Below, piece by piece: positions 44,999 through 54,037 of a DNA stretch of 64,000 bases; the stretch's first letter is position 1; the number at the start of each line of letters is the position of its first letter. The DNA is taken from assembly GCF_002101705.1 (NCBI RefSeq), contig NZ_LQPC01000047.1:534341-598340 (forward strand). Reading direction: 5' to 3'. Source of the DNA: Mycolicibacterium iranicum (lineage in GTDB: Bacteria; Actinomycetota; Actinomycetes; Mycobacteriales; Mycobacteriaceae). The notes below the pieces were generated by a model. It made no database searches and had not been told where the DNA came from. It saw only the letters and a list, made by a program, of their open reading frames with translations. Made by a program: the position numbers and the translations under genes.

Positions 44999-45712
44999 AT
45001 GAGTGATTTGCGGGTCGGTGTGGCCTATCCGGATCCGCCCTTCAACGCCATGCCCAACCACGGCGGCCTCGACATCGACGTGATGACCGCCCTCGCGAGG
45101 GCCATCGGCGTCGAGGTCGAGTTCGTCGCCTACGACGGCGCAGATTTCGACGGGATCTTCGACCGGCTGGCGGCAGGTGACTACGACTGCGTCATCTCGG
45201 GCATCACCGTCACCTCCGAACGGCAGCGCCGGGCGGCGTTCTTACCGCCTTACGTGATCTCCGGGCAGGGCCTGGCCGTGGATACATCCCGGCTGCCCGC
45301 TGTCCGTTCCGTCGACGACCTGGCGGGTTTGACGATCGGCGTGCAGCGCGGCAACACGAGCGAATCCGTCGCCCACCAGTTGGTGGCAGACGGCAAGGCC
45401 GCCCGTGTCCGCATCTACGACTACGGCGCGATCAGCACTGCGGTCGCCGACCTGGTCACCGGCGGCTGTGATGCCGTCATGAAGCTCGCCCCGGTGCTGA
45501 CCGAACTCGTCAAAGCGGTACCCGGGGTCGAGGTCGTGCAACGCGGGCTGTCGATCGAGGAGATCGCCCTCGCGGTCAACCCCGCCGATCAGCAGCTCCT
45601 CGCTCGCCTGCGGGTCGCCCAAGCCGAACTAGAAGCCAGTGGCGAGTTCCAGCGGATCCGCCGCGGGTGGCTCGGCAACCCCTACGTCGATCAAAGTTCA
45701 GGGATGCTCTAG
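44999..45712 (+). CDS. Amino-acid-binding (SBP family 3) domain protein without signal peptide
   Basis: A 237-residue protein whose whole length is one solute-binding domain: LRVGVAYPDPPFNAMP, GGLDIDVMTALARAIGVEVE, DGIFDRLAAGDYDCVISGIT, VTSERQRRAAFLPPYV and DDLAGLTIGVQRGNTSE. These match family 3 periplasmic amino-acid receptors. It starts directly at the first strand, with no signal peptide or lipobox, so it is predicted cytosolic unless a start was missed upstream; the TACCGT box argues against that. The divergent thrE suggests an amino-acid-sensing role, which is inference. Confidence 0.85.
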   Translation: MSDLRVGVAYPDPPFNAMPNHGGLDIDVMTALARAIGVEVEFVAYDGADFDGIFDRLAAGDYDCVISGITVTSERQRRAAFLPPYVISGQGLAVDTSRLPAVRSVDDLAGLTIGVQRGNTSESVAHQLVADGKAARVRIYDYGAISTAVADLVTGGCDAVMKLAPVLTELVKAVPGVEVVQRGLSIEEIALAVNPADQQLLARLRVAQAELEASGEFQRIRRGWLGNPYVDQSSGML

Positions 45713-45754
45713 CCGCGGTCCGGGGCGAGCGCGCGCGGCAGACGGGCCAACTAC

Positions 45755-45760
45755 TAGGCT
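45755..45760 (+). promoter_or_regulatory. -10 element upstream of gap
   Basis: TAGGCT lies 44 nt before the gap GTG; with the AAGAGGAGAG ribosome-binding site this would give a leader of about 38 nt. No clear -35 box is seen. Confidence 0.4.
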
Positions 45761-45804
45761 AAGTGCCGAGCTGTGACGAGCATCGAATTCAAGAGGAGAG
45801 ACAC

Positions 45805-46827
<1,023 letters not shown>

Positions 46828-46841
46828 CCGACAAGCAGACG

Positions 46842-48056
46842 ATGGCGATCAAGTCACTCGACGACCTCCTGTCCGAAGGCGTTTCGGGCCGAGGCGTGCT
46901 CGTGCGCTCCGACCTGAACGTCCCGCTCGATGACGATCGCCAGATCTCTGATCCGGGTCGCATCATCGCCTCCGTTCCGACGCTGAAGGCGCTCAGCGAC
47001 GCCGGCGCCAAGGTCGTCGTGACCGCGCACCTGGGCAGGCCCAAAGGTGAGCCGGACCCGAAATTCTCACTGGCTCCGGTCGCAAAAGCGTTGGGGGACA
47101 GGCTCGGTAGGCACGTGCAACTCGCCGGCGATGTCGTCGGGTCCGATGCACTCGCCCGCGCCGAAGGCCTGACCGACGGTGACATCCTGTTGCTGGAGAA
47201 CATCCGCTTCGATGCACGTGAGACCAGCAAGGACGACGCTGAGCGGCTGAAGCTGGCCAAGGCGCTCGTCGAGCTCGTCGGCGATGACGGCGCGTTCGTC
47301 TCCGACGGCTTCGGCGTGGTGCATCGCAAGCAGGCATCGGTATTCGATGTGGCGACGCTGCTACCGCACTATGCAGGCACACTGGTCGACACCGAGGTGA
47401 AGGTGCTCGCGCAGCTCACCGAGTCGACCGAGCGCCCGTACGCGGTGGTACTCGGCGGATCCAAGGTGTCGGACAAACTCGCCGTCATCGAGAACCTCGC
47501 CACCAAGGCCGACAGCCTCGTCATCGGCGGCGGGATGTGCTTCACCTTCCTTGCCGCACAGGGTCTTTCGGTCGGCAGCTCACTGCTCGAAGAGGGCATG
47601 ATCGAGACCTGTCGCAAGCTCCTCGACGACTACGGCGACGTGCTGCACCTGCCCGTCGACATTGTTGTCGCCGAGAAGTTCGCCGCCGACTCGCCCGCCG
47701 AGACCGTCGCGGCCGACAAGATCCCGTCCGACAAGATGGGCCTGGACATCGGCCCCGAGTCGGTCAAGCGGTTCACGGCGCTGCTGTCCAACGCCAAGAC
47801 GATCTTCTGGAACGGCCCTATGGGCGTATTCGAGTTCCCGTCCTTCGCCGCGGGCACCAAGGGTGTGGCCGAGGCGATCATCGGGGCAACGGCCAAGGGG
47901 GCGTTCAGTGTCGTCGGCGGTGGCGATTCGGCCGCCGCCGTACGCCAGCTGGGCCTGCCCGAGGACGGTTTCTCGCACATTTCGACCGGTGGCGGCGCCT
48001 CCCTGGAATACCTTGAGGGCAAGACGCTACCCGGCATCGACGTGCTCGGACGTTAA
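46842..48056 (+). CDS. pgk: Phosphoglycerate kinase
   Basis: Makes ATP from 1,3-bisphosphoglycerate. The 404-residue product starts at ATG 46842, 14 nt after gap. VLVRSDLNVPLDDD and VVTAHLGRPKGEPDPKFSLA are the N-domain substrate motifs. LENIRFDARETSKDD and VVLGGSKVSDKL follow, and the C-domain nucleotide site includes FWNGPMGVFEFPSFAAGT and VVGGGDSAAAVRQLG. All are standard. Confidence 0.99.
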   Translation: MAIKSLDDLLSEGVSGRGVLVRSDLNVPLDDDRQISDPGRIIASVPTLKALSDAGAKVVVTAHLGRPKGEPDPKFSLAPVAKALGDRLGRHVQLAGDVVGSDALARAEGLTDGDILLLENIRFDARETSKDDAERLKLAKALVELVGDDGAFVSDGFGVVHRKQASVFDVATLLPHYAGTLVDTEVKVLAQLTESTERPYAVVLGGSKVSDKLAVIENLATKADSLVIGGGMCFTFLAAQGLSVGSSLLEEGMIETCRKLLDDYGDVLHLPVDIVVAEKFAADSPAETVAADKIPSDKMGLDIGPESVKRFTALLSNAKTIFWNGPMGVFEFPSFAAGTKGVAEAIIGATAKGAFSVVGGGDSAAAVRQLGLPEDGFSHISTGGGASLEYLEGKTLPGIDVLGR

Positions 48057-48074
48057 TAGAAATTAGGAGTCCTC

Positions 48075-48860
48075 GTGTCCCGCAAGCCGCTGATCGCCGG
48101 CAACTGGAAGATGAATCTGAACCACTTCGAGGCGATCGCGCTGGTTCAGAAGATCGCTTTCTCGTTGCCGGACAAGTACTTCGACAAGGTCGACGTGACG
48201 GTCATCCCGCCGTTCACCGATCTGCGCAGTGTGCAGACACTGGTCGACGGTGACAAGCTGCGACTCACCTATGGCGCGCAGGACGTGTCGCAGCACGACT
48301 CCGGGGCGTACACCGGTGAGATCAGCGGTGCCTTCCTGGCCAAGCTGGGCTGCACGTTCGCCGTCGTCGGCCATTCCGAGCGCCGCACGTATCACCACGA
48401 GGACGACGCGCTGGTCGCCGCGAAGGCGCTCGCGGCGCTGCGGCACGGGCTCTCGCCGATCATCTGCATCGGCGAAGCGCTCGAAGTGCGCGAGGCAGGC
48501 AACCACGTCGAGTTCAACGTGAACTCGCTGCGCGGATCGCTGGCCGGGTTGTCGGCCGAGCAGATCGGCAAGTCGGTGATCGCCTACGAGCCGGTCTGGG
48601 CGATCGGCACCGGCCGCGTCGCGAGCGCAGCGGACGCGCAGGAAGTGTGCAACGCCATCCGCAAAGAGATCGAGACACTCGCGTCCTCCGAGATCGCTGC
48701 CGGCGTTCGTGTGCTCTACGGCGGCTCGGTCAACGCCAAGAACGTCGGCGAGATCGTCGGGCAGGGCGACGTCGACGGCGCGCTGGTCGGTGGCGCGTCG
48801 CTGGACGGTGAGCAGTTCGCGATGCTGTCCGCGATCGCCGCGGGCGGGCCACTGCCCTGA
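48075..48860 (+). CDS. tpiA: Triosephosphate isomerase
   Basis: Interconverts dihydroxyacetone phosphate and glyceraldehyde 3-phosphate. The 261-residue TIM barrel starts at GTG 48075 with TTAGGAG upstream. KPLIAGNWKMNLNH carries the N-terminal Lys, FAVVGHSERRTYHHEDD the electrophilic His, and AYEPVWAIGTGRVA the catalytic Glu. VLYGGSVNAKNVGEI binds phosphate. The first copy of a 24-bp tandem repeat overlaps the stop codon. Confidence 0.99.
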   Translation: MSRKPLIAGNWKMNLNHFEAIALVQKIAFSLPDKYFDKVDVTVIPPFTDLRSVQTLVDGDKLRLTYGAQDVSQHDSGAYTGEISGAFLAKLGCTFAVVGHSERRTYHHEDDALVAAKALAALRHGLSPIICIGEALEVREAGNHVEFNVNSLRGSLAGLSAEQIGKSVIAYEPVWAIGTGRVASAADAQEVCNAIRKEIETLASSEIAAGVRVLYGGSVNAKNVGEIVGQGDVDGALVGGASLDGEQFAMLSAIAAGGPLP

Positions 48861-48930
48861 GCGGCACATCAGCCACTGCCGCGAGCGGCACATCAGCCGC
48901 TGCCGCGAGCGGCACATCAGCCGCTGCCGC
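48859..48930 (+). repeat. Three tandem copies of a 24-bp unit behind tpiA
   Basis: A 24-bp unit starting GAGCGGCACATC and ending TGCCGC is repeated head to tail at 48859-48882, 48883-48906 and 48907-48930. Copies 2 and 3 are identical; copy 1 differs at one base (CCACTG versus CCGCTG). Copy 1 begins inside the tpiA TGA, and the array ends 8 nt before the secG -10 box. It is non-coding between the two genes. Confidence 0.9.
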
Positions 48931-48938
48931 GAGCCTGA

Positions 48939-48944
48939 TAACCT
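48939..48944 (+). promoter_or_regulatory. -10 element for a leaderless secG transcript
   Basis: TAACCT ends 7 nt before ATG 48952; there is no ribosome-binding site. It directly follows the 24-bp tandem array. Confidence 0.5.
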
Positions 48945-48951
48945 GGCCACC

Positions 48952-49188
48952 ATGCAATTGGCTCTGCAGATCACCCTGGTCGTGACCAGTGTTCTGGTCG
49001 TGCTCCTGGTCCTGCTGCACCGCGCCAAGGGCGGCGGCCTGTCCAGCCTGTTCGGTGGCGGTGTGCAATCCAGCCTGTCCGGCTCCACCGTGGTCGAGAA
49101 GAACCTCGACCGGCTGACGCTCTTCGTCACCGGCATCTGGATCGTCGCCATCGTCGGCATGGCTCTGTCCATCAAATACGGCGTCTGA
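48952..49188 (+). CDS. secG: Preprotein translocase subunit SecG
   Basis: Small accessory subunit of the SecYEG channel. The 78-residue product has two hydrophobic helices (LALQITLVVTSVLVVLLVLL and LFVTGIWIVAIVGMALSI) flanking the conserved cytoplasmic loop LHRAKGGGLSSLFGG and SSLSGSTVVEKNLDR. The frame is open upstream through the tandem repeats, but that part is repetitive and unlike SecG, so ATG 48952 is used. secG after tpiA and before ppc is the usual mycobacterial order. Confidence 0.97.
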   Translation: MQLALQITLVVTSVLVVLLVLLHRAKGGGLSSLFGGGVQSSLSGSTVVEKNLDRLTLFVTGIWIVAIVGMALSIKYGV

Positions 49189-49207
49189 TCACATTCGGGC
49201 TTCTAGC

Positions 49208-49492
49208 TCAACTGTTGAACGGGTCGTGCTCGGACATCAGTTTCTCCAGCCGCGCCTCGTCGAGTCGACCCCGCACCGTTGCCGCTTCGTGCTGATCGCG
49301 GATGACCTTGGCCAGCGTGAACGAGCTGGTGACCAGGAACAGCGCCGACATCAACAGAAACAGGCGCTGCCACAGGTCCAGCGGTAGGAACAGGATCCCG
49401 CCGAGAACGCCGAACAAGCTCAGGCCGAAGGCGATCGCTGCCTGGACGAAGTATGCCGCGGTGATCCGCGACGGGCCCAAAAGTGTTGTCAT
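49208..49492 (-). CDS. YiaA/YiaB-type two-helix inner membrane protein
   Basis: A 94-residue protein with two hydrophobic segments (AYFVQAAIAFGLSLFGVLGG and LWQRLFLLMSALFLVTSSFT), matching the YiaA/B domain layout, then a charged C-terminal helix (IRDQHEAATVRGRLDEARLE). The function is unknown. The start is uncertain: ATG 49492 gives the domain directly, but in-frame starts at 49504 and 49549 exist and none has a good ribosome-binding site. It is convergent with secG. Confidence 0.7.
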   Translation of the reverse strand: MTTLLGPSRITAAYFVQAAIAFGLSLFGVLGGILFLPLDLWQRLFLLMSALFLVTSSFTLAKVIRDQHEAATVRGRLDEARLEKLMSEHDPFNS

Positions 49493-49580
49493 GTCCTCAA
49501 GCATGAAGTCGGAGCACCCCACCAGGGCGTAGGTAGTTCTACTCGGCATTGCTCATTCTGCGATCGAGGCGGGCAACCCG

Positions 49581-49586
49581 GATACT
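49581..49586 (+). promoter_or_regulatory. -10 element for a leaderless ppc transcript
   Basis: GATACT (five of six to TATACT) ends 6 nt before ATG 49593, with no ribosome-binding site. Confidence 0.45.
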
Positions 49587-49592
49587 TGACCA

Positions 49593-52406
49593 ATGTCTTC
49601 CCCTTCGGCCATACCCGACCTGTCCCTGGAGCCGATTGGAGCCGTACAGCGCACCCAGGTGGGCCGCGAAGCCACCGAACCGATGCGCGAGGACATCCGG
49701 ATGCTCGGCGCCATCCTGGGCGACACAGTGCGTGAGCAGAACGGAGACGACGTCTTCGACCTCGTCGAGCGGGCCCGCGTCGAGGCGTTCCGGGTGCGGC
49801 GCTCCGAGATCGACCGTGCCGACATGGCCAAGCTGTTCGACGGTATCGACGTCCATGCGGCGATCCCGGTTATCCGGGCATTCACCCATTTCGCGCTGCT
49901 CGCCAATGTGGCCGAGGACATCCACCGCGAACGACGCCGCAGAATCCACGAGGCGGCGGGGGAGCCGCCCCAGGACAGCCGGCTGGCCGCCACCTACCTC
50001 AAACTCGACGGCGCCGACCTCGACGCCGTCACCGTGACCGCTGCGCTGAGCGGCGCGCTGGTGTCCCCGGTGATCACGGCCCACCCGACCGAGACGCGCC
50101 GGCGTACCGTGTTCGACACCCAGCATCGCATCACCGAGCTGATGCGGCTGCGCCTGCACGGTCAGAGCGAGACCGCCGACGGCCGCGACATCGAAAGTGA
50201 GCTACGCCGCCACATCCTCACGCTGTGGCAGACCGCGCTGATCCGGTTGTCACGCTTGAAGATCCAGGACGAGATCGAAACCGGGCTGCGTTACTACCCG
50301 GCAGCGCTGTTCGAGGTGATCCCTCAGGTCAACGCCGAAGTGCGCGCGGCGCTTCAGCAGCGCTGGCCCGACGCGAACCTCTTCCAGGAGCCGATCCTGC
50401 GCCCCGGTTCCTGGATCGGCGGCGACCGTGACGGGAACCCCAACGTCACCGCGGAGGTCGTCAGGCTCGCCACCGGTCGCGCCGCCTACACGGCTTTCGC
50501 CCACTACTTCTCCGAGCTGACCGCGCTCGAGCAGGAGTTGTCGATGTCGGTGCGCCTGGTGCACGTCAGCGACGGTTTGGCCGCGCTCGCCGACGCGTGC
50601 GCCGAGCCCGCCCGCGCCGACGAACCGTATCGCCGGGCCTTGCGTGTCGTGCACGCGCGGCTGACGGCCACCGCGCAGCAGGTGCTCGACCGTCAGCCCG
50701 AGCACGAACTCGACCTCGGCATGGATCCCTACCTCGCCCCGGGCGAGTTGCTCGCCGACCTCGACACCGTCGACGATTCGCTGCGCGCCCACGGCAGTGC
50801 GGCACTTGCCGACGACCGTCTCGCGAGGCTGCGAGAGGCCATCCGTGCCTTCGGTTTTCACCTGTCCGGACTGGACATGCGGCAGAACTCCGACGTGCAC
50901 GAAGAGGTCATCGCCGAGCTTCTGGCGTGGGCCGGGGTGCATTCCGACTACGCTTCCCTGAGCGAGGACGAACGGGTCGCGGTGCTGGCGGCCGAACTGA
51001 CCACCCGCAGGCCTCTGATCGGGCCGGGCGCCGACCTGTCCGAGCTCGCCCGCAAAGAGCTCGACATCGTCTTCGCGGCTGCGCGCGCAGTGCACGTCTT
51101 GGGGCCGCAGGCCGTACCGAACTACATCATCTCGATGTGCAAGTCCGTCTCCGACATGCTCGAAGCCGCGATCCTGCTCAAGGAAGCCGGGCTTCTCGAC
51201 GTGTCCTCGGAGCATCCGTACGCGCCTGTCGGAATCGTGCCGCTGTTCGAGACCATTGACGACCTGCAACGCGGGTCGTCCATTCTTGAAGCGGCGCTGG
51301 ACCTTCCGCTGTACCGCGCGGTCGTCGCCGCCCGCGGCGACAGCCAGGAGGTCATGCTCGGGTACTCCGATTCCAACAAGGACGGCGGCTATCTGGCCGC
51401 GAACTGGGCGCTCTACCGAGCCGAACTGGACCTGGTCGAATCGTCGCGCAAAACCGGAATCCGCCTGCGGCTCTTTCACGGTCGCGGCGGGACCGTCGGC
51501 CGAGGTGGGGGCCCGAGCTACGACGCGATCCTGGCTCAGCCACCGGGCGCGGTGCAGGGGTCGCTGCGGATCACCGAGCAGGGCGAGGTGATCGCCGCGA
51601 AGTATGCCGAGCCGCGGATCGCGCACCGCAACCTGGAGACGCTGCTGGCCGCCACACTGGAGGCGACGCTGCTCGACATCGAAGGACTCGGGGAGTCTGC
51701 CGACACGGCCTATGAGGTGCTCGACGACCTCGCGGCGCGTGCCCAGCGCGCCTACGCCGAACTCGTCCACAACACACCGGGTTTCGTCGAATACTTCAAG
51801 GCTTCGACGCCGGTCAGTGAGATCGGCGCCCTCAACATCGGTAGCCGGCCCACCTCCCGAAAGCCGACGACGTCGATCTCGGATCTGCGCGCGATCCCGT
51901 GGGTGCTGGCCTGGAGCCAGTCCCGTGTGATGCTGCCTGGCTGGTACGGCACCGGGACGGCGTTCGAGGAATGGGTAGGCGAAGGTCCGGACAAGGAAGC
52001 CAGGCTGGAGGTCCTGCAGGACCTCTACCGGCGGTGGCCCTTCTTCGCCACAGTGCTGTCCAACATGGCGCAGGTCCTCGCGAAGTCGGATCTCGGTCTG
52101 GCTGCTCGGTACTCCGAGCTGGTCGAAGATGAAGCCCTGCGGCGCAGGGTGTTCGACAAGATCGTCGACGAACACGCGCGCACGATTCGCATGCACAAGT
52201 TGATCACCGGCCACGACGACCTACTCGCCGACAATCCCGCGCTGGCCCGATCGGTCTTCAACCGGTTCCCGTATCTGGAGCCGCTGAACCACCTGCAGGT
52301 GGAGTTGTTGCGCCGCTACCGATCCGGGGACGAGGACGAACTCGTGCAGCGCGGCATCCTGCTGACCATGAGCGGTCTGGCGACGGCCCTGCGCAACAGC
52401 GGATAG
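49593..52406 (+). CDS. ppc: Phosphoenolpyruvate carboxylase
   Basis: Anaplerotic carboxylation of PEP to oxaloacetate. The 937-residue product has the catalytic His motif VITAHPTETRRRTVFDTQHR, GGDRDGNPNVTAEV, EVMLGYSDSNKDGGYLAANW, the mobile loop FHGRGGTVGRGGGPSYDAIL and the GSLRITEQGEVI stretch. The C-terminus ends LRNSG, close to the usual (R/Q)NTG that occupies the active-site side. ATG 49593 fits the family start and the GATACT box. Confidence 0.98.
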   Translation: MSSPSAIPDLSLEPIGAVQRTQVGREATEPMREDIRMLGAILGDTVREQNGDDVFDLVERARVEAFRVRRSEIDRADMAKLFDGIDVHAAIPVIRAFTHFALLANVAEDIHRERRRRIHEAAGEPPQDSRLAATYLKLDGADLDAVTVTAALSGALVSPVITAHPTETRRRTVFDTQHRITELMRLRLHGQSETADGRDIESELRRHILTLWQTALIRLSRLKIQDEIETGLRYYPAALFEVIPQVNAEVRAALQQRWPDANLFQEPILRPGSWIGGDRDGNPNVTAEVVRLATGRAAYTAFAHYFSELTALEQELSMSVRLVHVSDGLAALADACAEPARADEPYRRALRVVHARLTATAQQVLDRQPEHELDLGMDPYLAPGELLADLDTVDDSLRAHGSAALADDRLARLREAIRAFGFHLSGLDMRQNSDVHEEVIAELLAWAGVHSDYASLSEDERVAVLAAELTTRRPLIGPGADLSELARKELDIVFAAARAVHVLGPQAVPNYIISMCKSVSDMLEAAILLKEAGLLDVSSEHPYAPVGIVPLFETIDDLQRGSSILEAALDLPLYRAVVAARGDSQEVMLGYSDSNKDGGYLAANWALYRAELDLVESSRKTGIRLRLFHGRGGTVGRGGGPSYDAILAQPPGAVQGSLRITEQGEVIAAKYAEPRIAHRNLETLLAATLEATLLDIEGLGESADTAYEVLDDLAARAQRAYAELVHNTPGFVEYFKASTPVSEIGALNIGSRPTSRKPTTSISDLRAIPWVLAWSQSRVMLPGWYGTGTAFEEWVGEGPDKEARLEVLQDLYRRWPFFATVLSNMAQVLAKSDLGLAARYSELVEDEALRRRVFDKIVDEHARTIRMHKLITGHDDLLADNPALARSVFNRFPYLEPLNHLQVELLRRYRSGDEDELVQRGILLTMSGLATALRNSG

Positions 52407-52426
52407 GGCAGGGGCCGGCGACCGGG

Positions 52427-52798
52427 TCAGAGGCCGGTGGTGCGGCGGACCCTGTCCACGGCTCCGCGAATTGCCTGTTCAGTAGCCGCCAACGGCAGTA
52501 TGACCGACTCACCGAGGCCGACGATGCGTTCCACGCGCGAGACGATGCCTTCCATCCGGTCGACGACGGCAATCAGGCGAGGTGCCAGCTCGTTGATTTG
52601 ACTGATGGTGCCGTTGAACCGTTCCAGGGTGGCGTCCAGCTTCTCCGTCGAATGGTTCAGGTCCTCCAGGGTTTCGCTCAGGCCTTCCAGGATGGTGTCG
52701 ACCTGCTCAACGGTGACGTCGGCGTTCAGCGCCGCTTGGGCGAGCTTGCGGATGCGCTCGGGGCCGGTCCGGACAGGTCTGCCCCCTTTGTCTGCCAT
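52427..52798 (-). CDS. Small coiled-coil protein of unknown function
   Basis: A 123-residue, mostly helical protein with heptad-like hydrophobic spacing (VDTILEGLSETLEDLNHSTE, LDATLERFNGTISQINELAP, VVDRMEGIVSRVERIVGLG). It lacks membrane helices and has a basic N-terminus (KGGRPVRTGPERIRKLA). The middle recalls the short MCE- or apolipoprotein-like helical proteins of mycobacteria, but no family is certain. ATG 52798 is preferred over GTG 52816 because CATACT lies 6 nt upstream. It is convergent with ppc. Confidence 0.75.
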   Translation of the reverse strand: MADKGGRPVRTGPERIRKLAQAALNADVTVEQVDTILEGLSETLEDLNHSTEKLDATLERFNGTISQINELAPRLIAVVDRMEGIVSRVERIVGLGESVILPLAATEQAIRGAVDRVRRTTGL

Positions 52799-52804
52799 CC
52801 GGCC

Positions 52805-52810
52805 AGTATG
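52805..52810 (-). promoter_or_regulatory. -10 element for the leaderless coiled-coil gene
   Basis: CATACT on the minus strand (five of six to TATACT) ends 6 nt before ATG 52798. Confidence 0.4.
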
Positions 52811-52841
52811 GCCCACCTGCGCGGCATCGTGACGTAAGGTC

Positions 52842-52884
52842 TGTCAATGATTTGTTGACATACGCGGCCTTGTTAAGCAATGAT
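52842..52884 (+). promoter_or_regulatory. Promoter with inverted-repeat operator for the HTH gene
   Basis: TGTCAA (52842-52847) and TTGACA (52855-52860) form a perfect inverted repeat; the right half is also a consensus -35 box. AATGAT (52879-52884), 18 nt downstream, is a good -10 and ends 6 nt before the ATG at 52891, so transcription would begin at the start codon. A second partial copy of the left half (CAATGATTGAC, 52878-52888) overlaps the -10. The layout suggests autorepression by the HTH protein. Confidence 0.55.
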
Positions 52885-52890
52885 TGACGC

Positions 52891-53493
52891 ATGTCGTTCG
52901 CTGAAACGGGTCAGCATCTGCATCGCCGGCTCGGCCAGATCCTCGCGGCCCCGGTTCTGCGCGGCGAGCACGATCCCCTCGATTTGGTGCGGGCAGCGCG
53001 TGAGGTCCAGGACCAGTCCGAGGCGCTGATGGCTGCGGCAGTTCGTCAGGCGCGAGACGCGGGCCGAACGTGGCAGCAGATCGGCGACGTGCTCGGCGTG
53101 ACACGTCAAGCCGTCTTTCAGCGGTACGGCAAACCCATCGATCCACGAACAGGAGAAGTCATGAATACCAAGGCAATTCCAGAAGCAAGTGAGTTGGCAC
53201 GGACCGTCATCGACGCGCTGGCACACGGACGGTGGTCTGATGTCGCTGACCGCTTCGACGAGACGATGCGCGACCGGCTCACCGAACAGGGGCTCGCTGA
53301 GGCGTGGGCCTACCTTGCGGGGCTGGCCGGAGCCTATGAGGGGCATGGAGACACCGAGGTGGTGCGCGCGGCTGACTTCACCACCACCAACACGCTCCTG
53401 AACTTCGAGGCCGGTGATTTTGTCGCCCGCATCACGTTCCGTGACGACCGCACCATCGCCGGGTTGTACCTGCTCAACCCTGACGCCGCATGA
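52891..53493 (+). CDS. HTH protein with C-terminal DUF3887-like domain
   Basis: A 200-residue protein. The N-terminal 85 residues contain a helix-turn-helix (GRTWQQIGDVLGVTRQAVFQ followed by RYG) of the kind found in small mycobacterial regulators. After a linker the C-terminal half (ARTVIDALAHGRWSDVADRF, FDETMRDRLTEQGLAEAW, GDFVARITFRDDRTIAGLYL) matches the DUF3887/NTF2-like fold, which may bind a ligand. It has no membrane segment. It is likely a ligand-responsive, autoregulated transcription factor. A very strong hairpin lies between it and the next gene. Confidence 0.8.
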   Translation: MSFAETGQHLHRRLGQILAAPVLRGEHDPLDLVRAAREVQDQSEALMAAAVRQARDAGRTWQQIGDVLGVTRQAVFQRYGKPIDPRTGEVMNTKAIPEASELARTVIDALAHGRWSDVADRFDETMRDRLTEQGLAEAWAYLAGLAGAYEGHGDTEVVRAADFTTTNTLLNFEAGDFVARITFRDDRTIAGLYLLNPDAA

Positions 53494-53566
53494 TCTCTGC
53501 CACCGGAAGACCGTCATCGGCCACGTCGACGACGTCGCCGTGAAGTAATCGCACGTCCCGAGAGGG

Positions 53567-53603
53567 CAGTAAAGCCACCTCCCACAGGGAGGTGGCTTTA
53601 CTG
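53567..53603 (+). terminator. Perfect 17-bp hairpin
   Basis: CAGTAAAGCCACCTCCC (53567-53583) pairs without mismatch with 53587-53603 around the 3-nt loop ACA. It is 74 nt after the HTH gene and 30 nt before the next start codon. A short T-poor tail (TGTTGGGG) follows. It probably terminates HTH-gene transcription; it could also attenuate read-through into the membrane gene. Confidence 0.8.
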
Positions 53604-53632
53604 TGTTGGGGTCCGCCGTCTTTGGAGGCGCT

Positions 53633-54037
53633 ATGGCATCCACAACCCGCTACCGGCTGCTTCGCCTCGCCCTCGCGGTCTTCGGCGTGGTGATGATGCT
53701 GCTGTATCCGCTGGCGGTGGTGTGGCCCTCCGGCTGGGCCTGGCACCACGGCGCACCGTACGAATCCGACTACTTCATCATGATCGTTGGGCTCTACGCC
53801 GTACTGGGCGCGTTTCTGTGCAACGCGGCCCGGCGGCCTGAGGCCCATGTGAGCCTGATCTGGTTCACGGTGTGGTCCAGCGTCGTCCACGCGGCGATCA
53901 TGGCCGTTCAGTCGTTCACCAGCGCCCATCAACGCGGACACCTCGTAGGGGACGTTCCGGCGTTGCTCCTCGCCGCGCTTGTCCTTGCCGTGCTGCTCAA
54001 GACCTCCGGAGTTTCACCCGGCGGCGACCGCGCGTAG
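53633..54037 (+). CDS. Four-helix membrane protein (DUF6632-like)
   Basis: A 134-residue protein with four hydrophobic segments (LALAVFGVVMMLLYPLAVVW, YFIMIVGLYAVLGAFLCNA, VSLIWFTVWSSVVHAAIMAV, VPALLLAALVLAVLLK). The pattern PSGWAWHHG after helix 1 and ARRPEAHVSLIWFTVWSS fit the DUF6632 type, of unknown function. ATG 53633 has GGAGG 6 nt upstream. The gene ends exactly where the minus-strand pgl gene ends. The upstream hairpin suggests it is expressed separately from the HTH gene. Confidence 0.75.
   Translation: MASTTRYRLLRLALAVFGVVMMLLYPLAVVWPSGWAWHHGAPYESDYFIMIVGLYAVLGAFLCNAARRPEAHVSLIWFTVWSSVVHAAIMAVQSFTSAHQRGHLVGDVPALLLAALVLAVLLKTSGVSPGGDRA

Noticed and set aside
48859..48930. CRISPR array
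   Set aside because: The three units are directly adjacent with no spacers, and there are no cas genes.
48709..48951. Upstream extension of SecG through the tandem repeats
   Set aside because: It would encode a repetitive His/Arg-rich segment unlike any SecG and overlap tpiA; the TAACCT box and ATG 48952 explain the start better.
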